A DNA stretch of 64,000 nucleotides from Sphingosinicella xenopeptidilytica (GCF_042676985.1 NZ_JBHTIK010000002.1:677919-741918), one strand, 5' to 3'. Counted from the first letter of the stretch, positions 27,573-36,471 are shown. Translations and numbers: made by a program. The notes: generated from the sequence alone by a model not told the origin.

Positions 27573-29360
27573 ATGCACGTCTATCGCACGCACCATTGCA
27601 GCGCCCTTCGCAAGGCCGATGTCGGCAATACCGCCCGCATCTCGGGCTGGGTCCACCGGAAGCGCGACCACGGAGGGCTGCTGTTCGTCGACCTCCGCGA
27701 CCATTACGGGCTGACGCAGGTGGTGTGCGACACAGACTCGCCGGCGTTTCCTGTGCTGGACGGCGCGCGGGCCGAGAGCGTGCTCACCGTGACCGGCAAG
27801 GTCGTGGCGCGTTCGGACGCGACCGTGAACCCAAACCTGCCGACGGGTGAGATTGAGCTGTGGGCGGCCGAGGTTGCCGTGCAGTCGGCGGCGTCCGAGC
27901 TGCCGATGCCGGTGGCGGGCGATACCGAGTATCCCGAGGATATCCGCCTCAAGTACCGCTATCTCGACCTCCGCCGCGACCGGCTGCACCGCAATATCGT
28001 GCTGCGTTCGAACGTCATCGCATCGCTGCGCCGCCGCATGATCGAGCAGGGCTTCACCGAGTTCCAGACGCCGATCCTCACCGCCTCGTCGCCCGAGGGC
28101 GCGCGCGACTTCCTGGTGCCGAGCCGTATGCATCCGGGCAAGTTCTACGCGCTGCCGCAGGCGCCGCAGATGTTCAAGCAGCTGCTGATGGTGGCGGGCT
28201 TCGACCGTTACTTCCAGATCGCGCCCTGCTTCCGCGACGAGGATGCACGTGCCGACCGCTCGCCGGGCGAGTTCTACCAGCTCGACTTCGAGATGAGCTT
28301 CGTGACGCAGGACGACGTGTTCAACGCGATCGAGCCGGTGCTTGCGGGCGTTTTCGAGGAGTTCGCGAACGGCAAGTCGGTGACCCCGGCGGGTTCGTTC
28401 CCGCGCATTCCTTACCGCGAGTCGATGCTGAAGTACGGCAACGACAAGCCGGACCTCCGCAATCCCATCGAGATCGTCGACGTGACCGAGCATTTCCGCG
28501 GTTCGGGCTTCGGCATCTTCGCGAAGATGGTGGAAGGCGGCAACGTGGTGCGCGCGATTCCCGCGCCGAAAGCGGGCGAGCGCAGCCGCAAGTTCTTCGA
28601 CGACATGAACGACTGGGCGCGTAGCGAAGGTTTCGCAGGCCTCGGCTACATCAACATCAAGGACGGCGTGCCCGCCGGCCCCATCGCCAAGAACCACGGT
28701 GAGGACGCCACCGCGAAGCTGATCGCGGCGCTCGGCCTCGGCCCGGACGACGGCGTGTTCTTCGCAGCGGGCAAGGAAGCCGACGCGGCGAAGCTCGCGG
28801 GCAAGGCGCGCACCAAAGTGGGCGAAGACCTCGGCCTTATCGAAGAGGGTGCTTTCAAGTTCTGCTGGATCGTCGACTTCCCGATGTTCGAGTACGACGA
28901 GGAAGCCAAGCAGGTCATCTTCTCGCACAACCCGTTCTCGATGCCGCAGGGCGAGCTTGAGGCGCTGGAGACGAAGAATCCGCTCGATATCCTCGCGTGG
29001 CAGTACGACATCGTCTGCAACGGCATCGAGCTGTCTTCGGGCGCGATCCGGAACCACAAGCCCGAGATCATGTACAAGGCGTTCGAGATCGCCGGCTACA
29101 GCCAGGAACAGGTCGACACGAACTTCTCGGGCATGATCAATGCCTTCAAGTTCGGGGCCCCGCCGCACGGCGGATCAGCGCCGGGCGTGGACCGTATCGT
29201 CATGCTGCTGGCCGATGAACCGAACCTCCGCGAGGTGGTGCTGTTCCCGATGAACCAGAAGGCCGAGGACCTGATGATGAACGCTCCGGCCAGCGTCTCC
29301 GATCGGCAGCTGAAAGAGCTTTCGATCAAGCTCGACCTGCCGAAGCCGAAGGCCGGGTAA
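27573..29360 (+). CDS. aspS: Aspartyl-tRNA synthetase
   Basis: Charges tRNA-Asp with aspartate. The ATG at 27573 gives 595 aa, the bacterial size, with N-terminus MHVYRTHHCSALRKADVG. An earlier in-frame start (27534) adds 13 residues without a ribosome site. An OB-fold anticodon-binding domain (about 15-110) precedes the class II core: motif 1 region FTEFQTPILTASSPEGARD, motif 2 FQIAPCFRDEDARADRSPGE and motif 3 GGSAPGVDRIVMLL. The bacterial GAD insertion domain lies at about 290-420. Whether it is discriminating or also charges tRNA-Asn cannot be read from sequence alone. ppk2 follows 4 bp later. Confidence 0.96.
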   Translation: MHVYRTHHCSALRKADVGNTARISGWVHRKRDHGGLLFVDLRDHYGLTQVVCDTDSPAFPVLDGARAESVLTVTGKVVARSDATVNPNLPTGEIELWAAEVAVQSAASELPMPVAGDTEYPEDIRLKYRYLDLRRDRLHRNIVLRSNVIASLRRRMIEQGFTEFQTPILTASSPEGARDFLVPSRMHPGKFYALPQAPQMFKQLLMVAGFDRYFQIAPCFRDEDARADRSPGEFYQLDFEMSFVTQDDVFNAIEPVLAGVFEEFANGKSVTPAGSFPRIPYRESMLKYGNDKPDLRNPIEIVDVTEHFRGSGFGIFAKMVEGGNVVRAIPAPKAGERSRKFFDDMNDWARSEGFAGLGYINIKDGVPAGPIAKNHGEDATAKLIAALGLGPDDGVFFAAGKEADAAKLAGKARTKVGEDLGLIEEGAFKFCWIVDFPMFEYDEEAKQVIFSHNPFSMPQGELEALETKNPLDILAWQYDIVCNGIELSSGAIRNHKPEIMYKAFEIAGYSQEQVDTNFSGMINAFKFGAPPHGGSAPGVDRIVMLLADEPNLREVVLFPMNQKAEDLMMNAPASVSDRQLKELSIKLDLPKPKAG

Positions 29361-29364
29361 GTCG

Positions 29365-30159
29365 ATGAAAGCGCCGTCGCTGCATCGCCTGCCGAAGTTC
29401 GAGAAAGTCTCGAACGGGGATTATGAGGCGGCGCTGAAGACGGTGCAGGAGCGGCTCGCGGCCGTTCAGGCGAGCTGTATCGGCCGACGTCGCCGCGCCA
29501 TTGTTGCGGTCGAGGGCCTCGACGCGGCGGGGAAGGGCGGCTTTATCCAGCGGCTCACTGCGCCGTGGGACCCGCGCTTCTTCGACGTGCAGCCGATCAA
29601 GGCGCCCGATGCCGAGGAGCGGGCTCACCACTATCTCTGGCGCTTCTGGCAGAAACTGCCGGCGCATGGCGAAGTGAACATCTTCGATCGCACATGGTAC
29701 GGGCGCGTACTCGTGGAGCGCGTCGAGGGTTTCGCAACCGAAGCCGAATGGCGCCGTGCCTACGATGAGATCAACGCCTTCGAGAAGACGCTCGTCGATG
29801 ACGGCGCCGTCATCATCAAACTGTTCTTCACGGTGAGCCAGAAGGAGCAGGACGAGCGGCTGGTCGAGCGGCTGGAAACACCAGCAAAGCGCTGGAAGGT
29901 TTCGCCCGAGGACTTCCGCAATCGGTTGAAGCGCGACGCCTACGTGGAAGCTGCGGAAGACATGTTCGCCCGCACGCACACGGCCCATGCGCCGTGGACG
30001 ATCATCGACGGCGAGCATAAGAAGACCGCGCGCATCACGGCGCTGAACCTCGTCGCGGACCGGCTTTCGGATGGGCTCGACCTCTCACCGCCTGCGCTTT
30101 CGCCCGATATCGTGAAGCTGGCGAAGGCCGCGTTCGGCAAGAAGCTGAACCTCGGCTAA
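29365..30159 (+). CDS. ppk2: Polyphosphate kinase 2 family nucleotide phosphotransferase
   Basis: 264 aa. PPK2 enzymes use polyphosphate to phosphorylate nucleoside mono- or diphosphates, or the reverse. Walker A EGLDAAGKGG (50-59), Walker B-like FDRTWYGR (107-114) and the lid FDRTWYGRVLVERVEGF-to-KRDAYVEAAEDMF region are family-typical. Its length is that of a single-domain PPK2. Subclass (ADP-, AMP- or dual-specific) is not decidable by eye. It follows aspS by 4 bp, with ppk1 and ppx 3-7 kb away on the same strand. Confidence 0.88.
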   Translation: MKAPSLHRLPKFEKVSNGDYEAALKTVQERLAAVQASCIGRRRRAIVAVEGLDAAGKGGFIQRLTAPWDPRFFDVQPIKAPDAEERAHHYLWRFWQKLPAHGEVNIFDRTWYGRVLVERVEGFATEAEWRRAYDEINAFEKTLVDDGAVIIKLFFTVSQKEQDERLVERLETPAKRWKVSPEDFRNRLKRDAYVEAAEDMFARTHTAHAPWTIIDGEHKKTARITALNLVADRLSDGLDLSPPALSPDIVKLAKAAFGKKLNLG

Positions 30160-30229
30160 CGCCTACCTTCAGCCGCGGTTCAACGAGCGAGTCGCAATCT
30201 CCATGACAATTGGGTCAGGAGTGTTCGAA

Positions 30230-31213
30230 ATGCGTGTTCACAAGGCAAGTTTGATGGCGGGTACGCTGGTTGCAGCGGTCCTTGCCGGCCCGGCGATGGC
30301 ACAGGACCGCGACCGCGACGGGCCTCGCCCGCAGCGCGAGCGCGGTATGCAGGTCAATCGCGAGGCGCCGCGCGCACCCGAGGCAAGGCCGCCGCGGGTT
30401 GTCCAGCCGGAACGTGGCCAAGAACGCGGTCAGATCCGCCGGATCGAGACGCCGGAACCCCGCCAATCGCGCGTGGAAGCGCCGCGGCAGGCGGAAGCCG
30501 TGCAGCAGCGCATGAACGGTGTGATTGGCCGCGACAATCAGCGTTACGGTGACAACAACCGCGACAATAACCGCAATCAGGGCCGTGACTGGAACAACCG
30601 CGACCGGGACGGCCGCGACGGCAATCGCCGCGACTGGGATCGAAACCGCGACCGGAACGACAACCGAAACGACAACCGAAACTGGGACCGCGACCGGAAT
30701 CGGGATCGTGATAACGATTGGCGCGACCGGGACAAAGATCGGGACCGTGATCGCGATCGTTGGCGGGATAACGACCGTAACCGCGATAGGGATCGTGATC
30801 GCTGGCGCGACCACAATCGGCGCCCTGTCGTGATCGTGCGCCCCAGCCCTAGCTACCGTTATCGTCCGCACTGGTGGGGTTCGAGCGCCTTCTACTTCGA
30901 TAACCGCTATTACGGTCACTACGACTACGATTCCTGGTATCGTCCCGGCTACGGCTTCTACGGTTCGCAGTACGGCAGCGGCTGGGCGTTGCTCGATCCG
31001 TGGCTCCGGCAAGACCCGGCGGCGAAGCACTGGGTGATGTGGAACTTCGATCGCAACCGCAACGGCCAGCTTTCGAAGGACGAGGCCCGGCGCGCCAACC
31101 GCGAGTTCGCCCGGTTGGCAGACCGCAATCGCGACGGCTACCTGAACGACGGAGAGATCCGCTTCGGTGTTGAAGAACTGCGGGACGAGTACCGGTACAG
31201 CTTCAACTATTAG
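30230..31213 (+). CDS. Exported Arg/Asp-rich low-complexity protein with two EF-hands
   Basis: 327 aa. The ATG at 30230 is supported by CAGGAG about 8 bp upstream and by a signal peptide (VHKASLMAGTLVAAVLAGPAMA). Residues about 100-205 are almost entirely R, D and N (imperfect DRDR, NRDR and NWRD units), an extreme charged repeat. An aromatic patch rich in Y, W and G follows (FYFDNRYYGHYDYDSWY). Near the C-terminus are two EF-hand loops, DRNRNGQLSKDEA and DRNRDGYLNDGEI, with Asp at positions 1 and 5 and Glu at 12. It is probably a periplasmic calcium-responsive or surface-associated protein; the function is unknown. A strong inverted repeat follows the stop. Confidence 0.8.
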   Translation: MRVHKASLMAGTLVAAVLAGPAMAQDRDRDGPRPQRERGMQVNREAPRAPEARPPRVVQPERGQERGQIRRIETPEPRQSRVEAPRQAEAVQQRMNGVIGRDNQRYGDNNRDNNRNQGRDWNNRDRDGRDGNRRDWDRNRDRNDNRNDNRNWDRDRNRDRDNDWRDRDKDRDRDRDRWRDNDRNRDRDRDRWRDHNRRPVVIVRPSPSYRYRPHWWGSSAFYFDNRYYGHYDYDSWYRPGYGFYGSQYGSGWALLDPWLRQDPAAKHWVMWNFDRNRNGQLSKDEARRANREFARLADRNRDGYLNDGEIRFGVEELRDEYRYSFNY

Positions 31214-31218
31214 GCTGC

Positions 31219-31248
31219 GATCGTTTCAGGCCTCGGCCTGAAACGATC
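31219..31248. terminator. Long inverted repeat between convergent genes, probable bidirectional terminator
   Basis: A perfect 14-bp palindromic arm pair, GATCGTTTCAGGCC (31219-31232) and GGCCTGAAACGATC (31235-31248), is separated by only TC. It lies 5 bp after the stop of the EF-hand gene and touches the stop of greB from the other strand. There is no U tract, so termination is inferred from position and stem strength. Confidence 0.6.
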
Positions 31249-31732
31249 AGGCTCCAGGGTAGGCGATCGAGACGACCTCAAGCTCCTGCACGCCACCCGG
31301 CAGGCGGACGCTCCTCAGGTCTCCGATCGCCGCACCTTTAAGGGCTATGGAAAGCGGCGCGCGCCATGAAATATGGCCGCGCGGCGTGTCCGTCTCATCC
31401 TCCCCCACGATCGTGATCGTGCGCTGCCGGTCGTCTTCGTCGGCGACGGTGACGGTGGCACCGAAGAATACCCGCGACTTGTCGGGCTGCTTCGTCGGAT
31501 CGACGACGCGGGCATTTTTCAGCCGCTTCGAAATGCGCGTCAACTCACGGTCGATCTCGCGCAGCCGCTTGCGGCCATAGAGATAGTCGCCGTTTTCCGA
31601 GCGGTCGCCATTGCCTGCCGCCCACGAGACGATTTCGACGATCTTCGGCCGCTCGACCTCGAAGAGCGCACGGTGCGCCTCGATGAGCGCCTTCATGCCC
31701 GCGGGCGTGATGTAGTTGGGGATATCAGCCAT
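31247..31732 (-). CDS. greB: Transcription elongation factor GreB
   Basis: Rescues backtracked RNA polymerase by stimulating transcript cleavage. The ATG at 31732 gives 161 aa with N-terminus MADIPNYITPAGMKALIEAH. The long upstream extension in this frame overlaps slt out of frame. The N-terminal coiled coil with the acidic tip (NGDRSENGDYLYGRKRLREID) and the C-terminal FKBP-like domain (FFGATVTVADED and RGHISWRAPLSIALKGAAIGD) are present. KRLREIDRE and the VVDPTKQPD linker resemble GreB more than GreA. slt lies directly upstream, 16 bp away. Confidence 0.88.
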   Translation of the reverse strand: MADIPNYITPAGMKALIEAHRALFEVERPKIVEIVSWAAGNGDRSENGDYLYGRKRLREIDRELTRISKRLKNARVVDPTKQPDKSRVFFGATVTVADEDDRQRTITIVGEDETDTPRGHISWRAPLSIALKGAAIGDLRSVRLPGGVQELEVVSIAYPGA

Positions 31733-31748
31733 TTTTCCAGCGATCGTC

Positions 31749-33806
31749 TCAACCGGGGCGATTCTTGCCGATCCACGCCGAGAGCGTGTTGGTGGAAGGC
31801 TGGCCCGCGCGCGCGGGATTGAGCCGATCGTAGACCACGGCGTTTTCCAGCACAGCGCGCACGTAGCCGCGCGTCTCGGTGAACGGGATTTCCTCCACCC
31901 AGCGCACGGCATCGACGCTCGGCAGCCGGGGGTCGCCGTTCGCAGTGATCCACTTGCGCACATTGCCCGCCCCGGCGTTGTAGGAGGCGATAGCGAGCAT
32001 GTGGTTGCCGCCCCACTGGTCGACGAGGTTGAGGTAATAGGTCGATCCGAGCTGGACGTTGTAGTCGGGGTCTCTGGTCAGTGCCTCGGGGCGATAGGTC
32101 GTGCCCATCTTGCCCGCCGTTTCGCGCGCCGTGCCCGGCATCAGCTGCATCAGGCCGCGCGCACCGGCGCGGCTGACAGCGGTGGGATCGAAGCGGCTTT
32201 CCTGACGGGTGATCGCATGGATCATCGTCCAATTGCTTGTCAGCACGCCGCCGACGGGTAGCTGCGGGTAAGCGAAACGCAGGATCGCGGGAGGCCCGTC
32301 CACCATTTCGCCGCGGCTCGCGATCAGCGCATAGTCGGCGCGGCCGAGTTGCTGCGCGAGTTCGCTGACAAGGAATTCGCGCGCTGAGGTCTTCGCACCG
32401 TCTGCGAGCGTTTTCAGGAACAATGTCTGCTTCGCCCGGTCGCCGGCCATGCCGAGCAGGCGGGCAGCCTCGACGCGGTCGTCCGCTGCGAATGCCTGAC
32501 GCTCGGGTGTCGGCACGGCGGGATCAGCGGTTGCGGGAATCGAGAGCGGCCGGTTCAGCCGTTCGGCGGCGAGCTGGCCATAGAAGGTGAGGGGAAAGCG
32601 TGCCGCGGTTTCGAGATTGCGGTTGGCGTCGATGGTGAGCCCGGCAGCCTCTGCGGCGCGTCCTGCCCAATAGTGCCCGCGCGATCGCGTGCCCGCGAAC
32701 GCAGCAGCAGAAGCGAAATTCTCGAAGTGGCGGACAGCGTCGCGCGCGCGGTTCAGCTTGTGGAGCGCCGTCCACCCCGCGAGCCATTCGAGACTGGTGA
32801 AGGTGTCGCGCTCTGCCCCGCTGTAGCTGGTCAGCGCGCGGTCGAAGGCGAAGCCGCCGTGATTGTGGGCGATCTCGAAGGCGAGGCTGTTCTGGTTGTC
32901 GTTCACAGCGCCGCGCGCCGCCGCCAGCACCTCGGTCATCCAGGCATTGCGGTCTCCCGCGCTGCCGGGTGCGATTTCGGCGCGTGCAAGAAGCTGGCGC
33001 GCGGCAAGGCTGTTGCCGCTGGCGCGCAGGAAGGCGCTGCGGTCGGCGATGAGGCCGGGGTCGTTTTCGAAACCGGTGCCGAGCTTGCCGATCGCGAGGT
33101 TGGCATCCACTGCCGCAGGTGCCGAGGCGGCGCCCTTCGCAGCCGCCGCCCGCTGGAGCGCAATGCGCGCTTCCGCAAGCGTGCGGTCGCTGCCCGACAG
33201 GAAGGTCAGCATTCGCGTTGCGGTGGAGAGATCGCGCAGCCAGAGCAGCCGGTCCATGCGGAACACATGATCATCACGGCTGAGGATGCCGCCGAACGCC
33301 GCGAGGAACTGGTTTTCAAGCGCGGGGCCGATGCCGCCCATGCGCCACGCCTGCTTGGCTTCCGTATTGGCGGCGTTGGTCATGCCCGCCGCCATCAGCG
33401 CTTCGGCGTGGCGGAAGCGGCCGATGCCCGAAAGCGGCGGCAACGCGCGGAAGAAGGAGAGCCGCGCTGCCATCGGCGTCGTGTCGCTGATCGTGCCCTC
33501 GGCGCGGCGGCGCAGGTCGTCGGCGCCCGGCCAGTCTGCGTTGGCGCGCAGGAATTCGGAGAACTCGGAGAACGTGGCCGCGTATTCCGGGCGTCGCAGC
33601 CGATCCCACACCAGCAGCTTCTGCGCGGTCGGCGAGCCGCTGACACCCATCGCGGAGACGGGGCGGAACTCGCGGCGGGCCTGCGCTTCCAGACCCGCCT
33701 TCAACGCATCCGCGTCGGCGCGGGACTGGGCAACGGCGGGCGGCGCGGCGAGCGCAGCTGCCGAAAGCAGGGCAAATCGCAGAAGAACGCTGGTAATACT
33801 GGACAC
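31749..33806 (-). CDS. slt: Soluble lytic murein transglycosylase
   Basis: Cleaves peptidoglycan between MurNAc and GlcNAc with formation of 1,6-anhydro ends. The GTG at 33806 gives 685 aa and a signal peptide (SSITSVLLRFALLSAAALAA). An AGGAGG lies about 12 bp upstream, and the frame further upstream has no such support. A long superhelical Slt70-like U/L region (about 30-500) is followed by the lysozyme-like catalytic domain. That domain has the catalytic Glu in RQESRFDPTAVS, GARGLMQLMPGTA, YNVQLGSTYYLN and the IASYNAGAGNVRKW motif. Periplasmic. It is divergent from dapA. Confidence 0.9.
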   Translation of the reverse strand: MSSITSVLLRFALLSAAALAAPPAVAQSRADADALKAGLEAQARREFRPVSAMGVSGSPTAQKLLVWDRLRRPEYAATFSEFSEFLRANADWPGADDLRRRAEGTISDTTPMAARLSFFRALPPLSGIGRFRHAEALMAAGMTNAANTEAKQAWRMGGIGPALENQFLAAFGGILSRDDHVFRMDRLLWLRDLSTATRMLTFLSGSDRTLAEARIALQRAAAAKGAASAPAAVDANLAIGKLGTGFENDPGLIADRSAFLRASGNSLAARQLLARAEIAPGSAGDRNAWMTEVLAAARGAVNDNQNSLAFEIAHNHGGFAFDRALTSYSGAERDTFTSLEWLAGWTALHKLNRARDAVRHFENFASAAAFAGTRSRGHYWAGRAAEAAGLTIDANRNLETAARFPLTFYGQLAAERLNRPLSIPATADPAVPTPERQAFAADDRVEAARLLGMAGDRAKQTLFLKTLADGAKTSAREFLVSELAQQLGRADYALIASRGEMVDGPPAILRFAYPQLPVGGVLTSNWTMIHAITRQESRFDPTAVSRAGARGLMQLMPGTARETAGKMGTTYRPEALTRDPDYNVQLGSTYYLNLVDQWGGNHMLAIASYNAGAGNVRKWITANGDPRLPSVDAVRWVEEIPFTETRGYVRAVLENAVVYDRLNPARAGQPSTNTLSAWIGKNRPG

Positions 33807-33907
33807 AGACTTTCCGAGCCTCCTATGACGCCACAAACAGGCCGACTGCGGCCGACGCGTGCAACGGTGCAGCAGCGGCGCGCGAGGAGGCAACGGGCGA
33901 GAGTAGC

Positions 33908-34789
33908 ATGACAGCGAGATTTTACGGTTCCATTCCGGCACTTGTCACCCCGTTCCGCGACGGGTCGGTGGATTTTGCCACCTTCGAGGCGTTTGTGGAC
34001 TGGCAGATCGCCGAAGGCAGCACCGGCCTCGTGCCTTGCGGCACCACCGGCGAATCGGCCACGATGACGATCGACGAGCACAATGCCGTGATCGCCGCCT
34101 GCATCAAAGCGGCCGCCGGCCGCGTGCCGGTGATCGCGGGCTGCGGCTCCAACGACACGGCGTGCGCGGTTTCGCACGTCCGCCACGCCGAGAAGGCGGG
34201 GGCGGATGCGGCGCTCGTCGTCAGCCCCTATTACAACAAGCCCAATCAGGAGGGGCTTTACCGCCACTTCAAGGCGGTCGCAGAGGCAACCAGCCTGCCG
34301 ATCATCCTCTACAACATCCCCGGACGCAGCATCGTCGACATCGCGCCTGCGACGATGAAGCGTCTTTCCGAAATCCCGAACATCGCCGGTGTGAAGGACG
34401 CGACCGGCGTGCTTCAGCGCATTTCGGAACAGCGCCTTTCGTGCGGCACGGACTTCATCCAGCTTTCGGGCAACGACGACATGACACTCGGCGTCATGGT
34501 TTCGGGCGGGCACGGTTGCATCTCGGTGACGGCGAACGTCGCCCCGCGCCTGTGTGCCGATTTCCAGACGGCCTGCCGCGAAAAGCGCTGGGACGATGCG
34601 CTCGCGCTTCAGGACCGGCTCTATCCGCTGCACGCCGGCCTCTTCTCGGACGCAAGCCCCGGCCCGGCGAAATATGCGCTTTCGAAGCTCGGCAAGCTGC
34701 ATGAAGAGCTGCGTCTGCCGATGGTTCCGGCCGGAGAGGCCGCACGGCGCATTGTGGATGCTGCGATGGCCCATGCCGGGATCGCCTGA
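33908..34789 (+). CDS. dapA: 4-hydroxy-tetrahydrodipicolinate synthase DapA
   Basis: Condenses pyruvate with aspartate semialdehyde at the start of the lysine/meso-diaminopimelate branch. The product is 293 aa. GTTGES (45-50), the YYNKPNQEGLYRH block and the Schiff-base lysine Lys163 (AGVKDATG) are present. It supplies diaminopimelate for the wall that the neighbouring divergent slt remodels. Its TGA shares one base with the smpB ATG, so the two are coupled. Confidence 0.96.
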   Translation: MTARFYGSIPALVTPFRDGSVDFATFEAFVDWQIAEGSTGLVPCGTTGESATMTIDEHNAVIAACIKAAAGRVPVIAGCGSNDTACAVSHVRHAEKAGADAALVVSPYYNKPNQEGLYRHFKAVAEATSLPIILYNIPGRSIVDIAPATMKRLSEIPNIAGVKDATGVLQRISEQRLSCGTDFIQLSGNDDMTLGVMVSGGHGCISVTANVAPRLCADFQTACREKRWDDALALQDRLYPLHAGLFSDASPGPAKYALSKLGKLHEELRLPMVPAGEAARRIVDAAMAHAGIA

Positions 34790-35274
34790 TGGTACGCCCG
34801 CAACGGGCAGGCAGTTTCAGCAAGGTCAAGACCGTCGCTGAAAACCGCAAGGCCCGCTACGAATATGCGATAGAAGACGTCTTCGAGGCCGGTATCGCGC
34901 TGACCGGCACCGAGGTGAAATCGCTGCGCTTCGGCGAGGGCACGATCGCGGAGTCCTATGCCGAGGTGAACGGCGAGGAAGTGTGGCTGATCAACGCCAA
35001 CATCCCCGAATTCAGCCACGGCAACCGCTTCAACCACGAGCCGCGCCGGCCCCGCAAGCTGCTGCTGCACAGCCGCGAAATCGCCAAGCTGCACGGTGCC
35101 GTCGCCCGGCAAGGGATGACATTGGTGCCGCTCTCCATATATTTCAACGAACGGGGTCGTGCGAAGGTCGAACTGGCGCTCGCCAAAGGCAAGAAGCTGC
35201 ACGACAAGCGGGCGACAGAGCGCGACCGGGACTGGAAGCGCGATCAGGCGCGCATCCTCAGGGATCGCGGTTAG
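34789..35274 (+). CDS. smpB: tmRNA-binding protein SmpB
   Basis: Binds tmRNA and brings it to stalled ribosomes (trans-translation). The product is 161 aa, with the family blocks AENRKARYEYAIEDVFEAG, GTEVKSLRFGEG and SRLL-like HSREIAKLHGAV, and a basic C-terminal tail (KKLHDKRATERDRDWKRD) that enters the ribosome. dapA-smpB adjacency is common in Alphaproteobacteria. No tmRNA gene was recognised in this window. Confidence 0.95.
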   Translation: MVRPQRAGSFSKVKTVAENRKARYEYAIEDVFEAGIALTGTEVKSLRFGEGTIAESYAEVNGEEVWLINANIPEFSHGNRFNHEPRRPRKLLLHSREIAKLHGAVARQGMTLVPLSIYFNERGRAKVELALAKGKKLHDKRATERDRDWKRDQARILRDRG

Positions 35275-35282
35275 GGTTTTCG

Positions 35283-35855
35283 ATGCGGCTCATAAAGTGG
35301 CTGAAGGAAAAGCGCCCCTCGCGCGAGGCGATGTTGGAAAACCGCTGGATGCGGCCGTTCGCCAATACCATCGGCAATCCTGTCATCTGGCATTTCAACC
35401 GCAAGTCGGTAGCGCGCGGCGTCGCGCTCGGCATGTTCTTCGGGCTCTCGATTCCCTTCGCGCAGGCGCCTGCCGCGGCGCTGTTCGCCGTGCCGTGCCG
35501 CGCGAACCTGCCGGTGGCGGCCTTTGTCACCTTCATCTCGAACCCGCTTACGACGCCCTTCATCTATCTCGGGGCCTACGAGATCGGGCGCTGGATGCTG
35601 CGGATTCAGGATGGCGGCCTCGCCAACATGAATGCCGATCACTGGTTCGAAGAATTGAGCGTGGTGCTCACCAATGCGCCGCTGCCCACCGCGATCGGCC
35701 TGTTCACGATCGCCACGCTGGGCGCGGTGATCGGCTACCTCGGCATTCATGGTATATGGCGGCTGTGGATTCATCAGCGGATGGAAGCGCGGCGGAAGCG
35801 GGATGCGCGGCGGACGGGAGACGGCGATGGGCGGGTTCCGGGAAAAGCTGGTTGA
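35283..35855 (+). CDS. DUF2062 membrane protein
   Basis: 190 aa from the ATG at 35283, 8 bp after smpB. Two to three hydrophobic segments (about residues 43-65, 72-98 and 138-160) alternate with charged ends. The signature RKSVARGVALGMFFGLSIPF and the AFVTFISNPLTTPFIY stretch place it in DUF2062, an uncharacterised bacterial membrane family. Its last 29 bp overlap the start of the next gene, which suggests one transcript dapA-smpB-DUF2062-molybdoenzyme. Confidence 0.83.
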   Translation: MRLIKWLKEKRPSREAMLENRWMRPFANTIGNPVIWHFNRKSVARGVALGMFFGLSIPFAQAPAAALFAVPCRANLPVAAFVTFISNPLTTPFIYLGAYEIGRWMLRIQDGGLANMNADHWFEELSVVLTNAPLPTAIGLFTIATLGAVIGYLGIHGIWRLWIHQRMEARRKRDARRTGDGDGRVPGKAG

Positions 35856-36471
35856 AACCAAGAAGGCGTGGGCGCGCGCCGGACGCCTGCTGACGGGCAA
35901 GACCGCCGAACATGGCATCGATCGCCTGCCGCCGGGGCAGCGGCTTGTGGAAAACTGGCCGGTGCTCGATCTTGGTATCCAGCCTGATGTAGCGAAAGCC
36001 GACTGGCAGCTTGTGATCGACGGTGCTGTCGAAAATCCCGTGACGTGGGACTGGAGTGCCTTCCTCGCGCAGCCGCAGGTCGAGGATGTCTCCGACATCC
36101 ACTGCGTCACGCAGTGGTCGCGCTACGACAATCGCTGGAACGGTGTCTCGACGCGTCACATCGCTGATGTCGTGAAGCCGCTCGGCGGGGTGAAGCATGT
36201 GCTCTTCACCAGCTACGACGGCTACACGACGAATGTCGAATACGCGCACTTTCTCGAAGAGGACTGCCTCGTCGCGCACACGCACGATGGCGCGCCGATC
36301 AGCCGTGAACACGGCGGCCCGGCCCGGCTGGTGATCCCGCGCTACTATTTCTGGAAAAGCCCCAAGTGGCTGAAGCGCATCAGCTTCACTGCCGAAGACA
36401 AGCCAGGCTTCTGGGAAGTGCGCGGCTATCACAATGTCGGCGATCCGTGGCTGGAGCAGCGCTACAGTTAA
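35827..36471 (+). CDS. Sulfite-oxidase-like molybdopterin oxidoreductase, cytoplasmic form
   Basis: 214 aa from the ATG at 35827 (GGGAG just upstream). The earlier in-frame start at 35749 would read through the DUF2062 gene. It has the sulfite-oxidase molybdopterin fold with the molybdenum-ligand cysteine Cys93 in DVSDIHCVTQWSR. It also has the TTNVEYAHFLEEDCLVAHTHDG and HGGPARLVIPRYYFWKSPKWL blocks of COG2041. No Tat or Sec signal is visible, unlike MsrP/YedY, so it is predicted to be cytoplasmic. The substrate is unknown. It is a plausible consumer of the molybdate imported by ModABC. Confidence 0.85.
   Translation: MGGFREKLVETKKAWARAGRLLTGKTAEHGIDRLPPGQRLVENWPVLDLGIQPDVAKADWQLVIDGAVENPVTWDWSAFLAQPQVEDVSDIHCVTQWSRYDNRWNGVSTRHIADVVKPLGGVKHVLFTSYDGYTTNVEYAHFLEEDCLVAHTHDGAPISREHGGPARLVIPRYYFWKSPKWLKRISFTAEDKPGFWEVRGYHNVGDPWLEQRYS

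Noticed and set aside
27483..29168. 561-codon minus-strand open frame
   Set aside because: Antisense to aspS.
30500..30850. Tandem DNA repeat or CRISPR-like array
   Set aside because: The repetition is codon-level (Arg, Asp, Asn) inside a good gene; units are irregular and there are no spacers.
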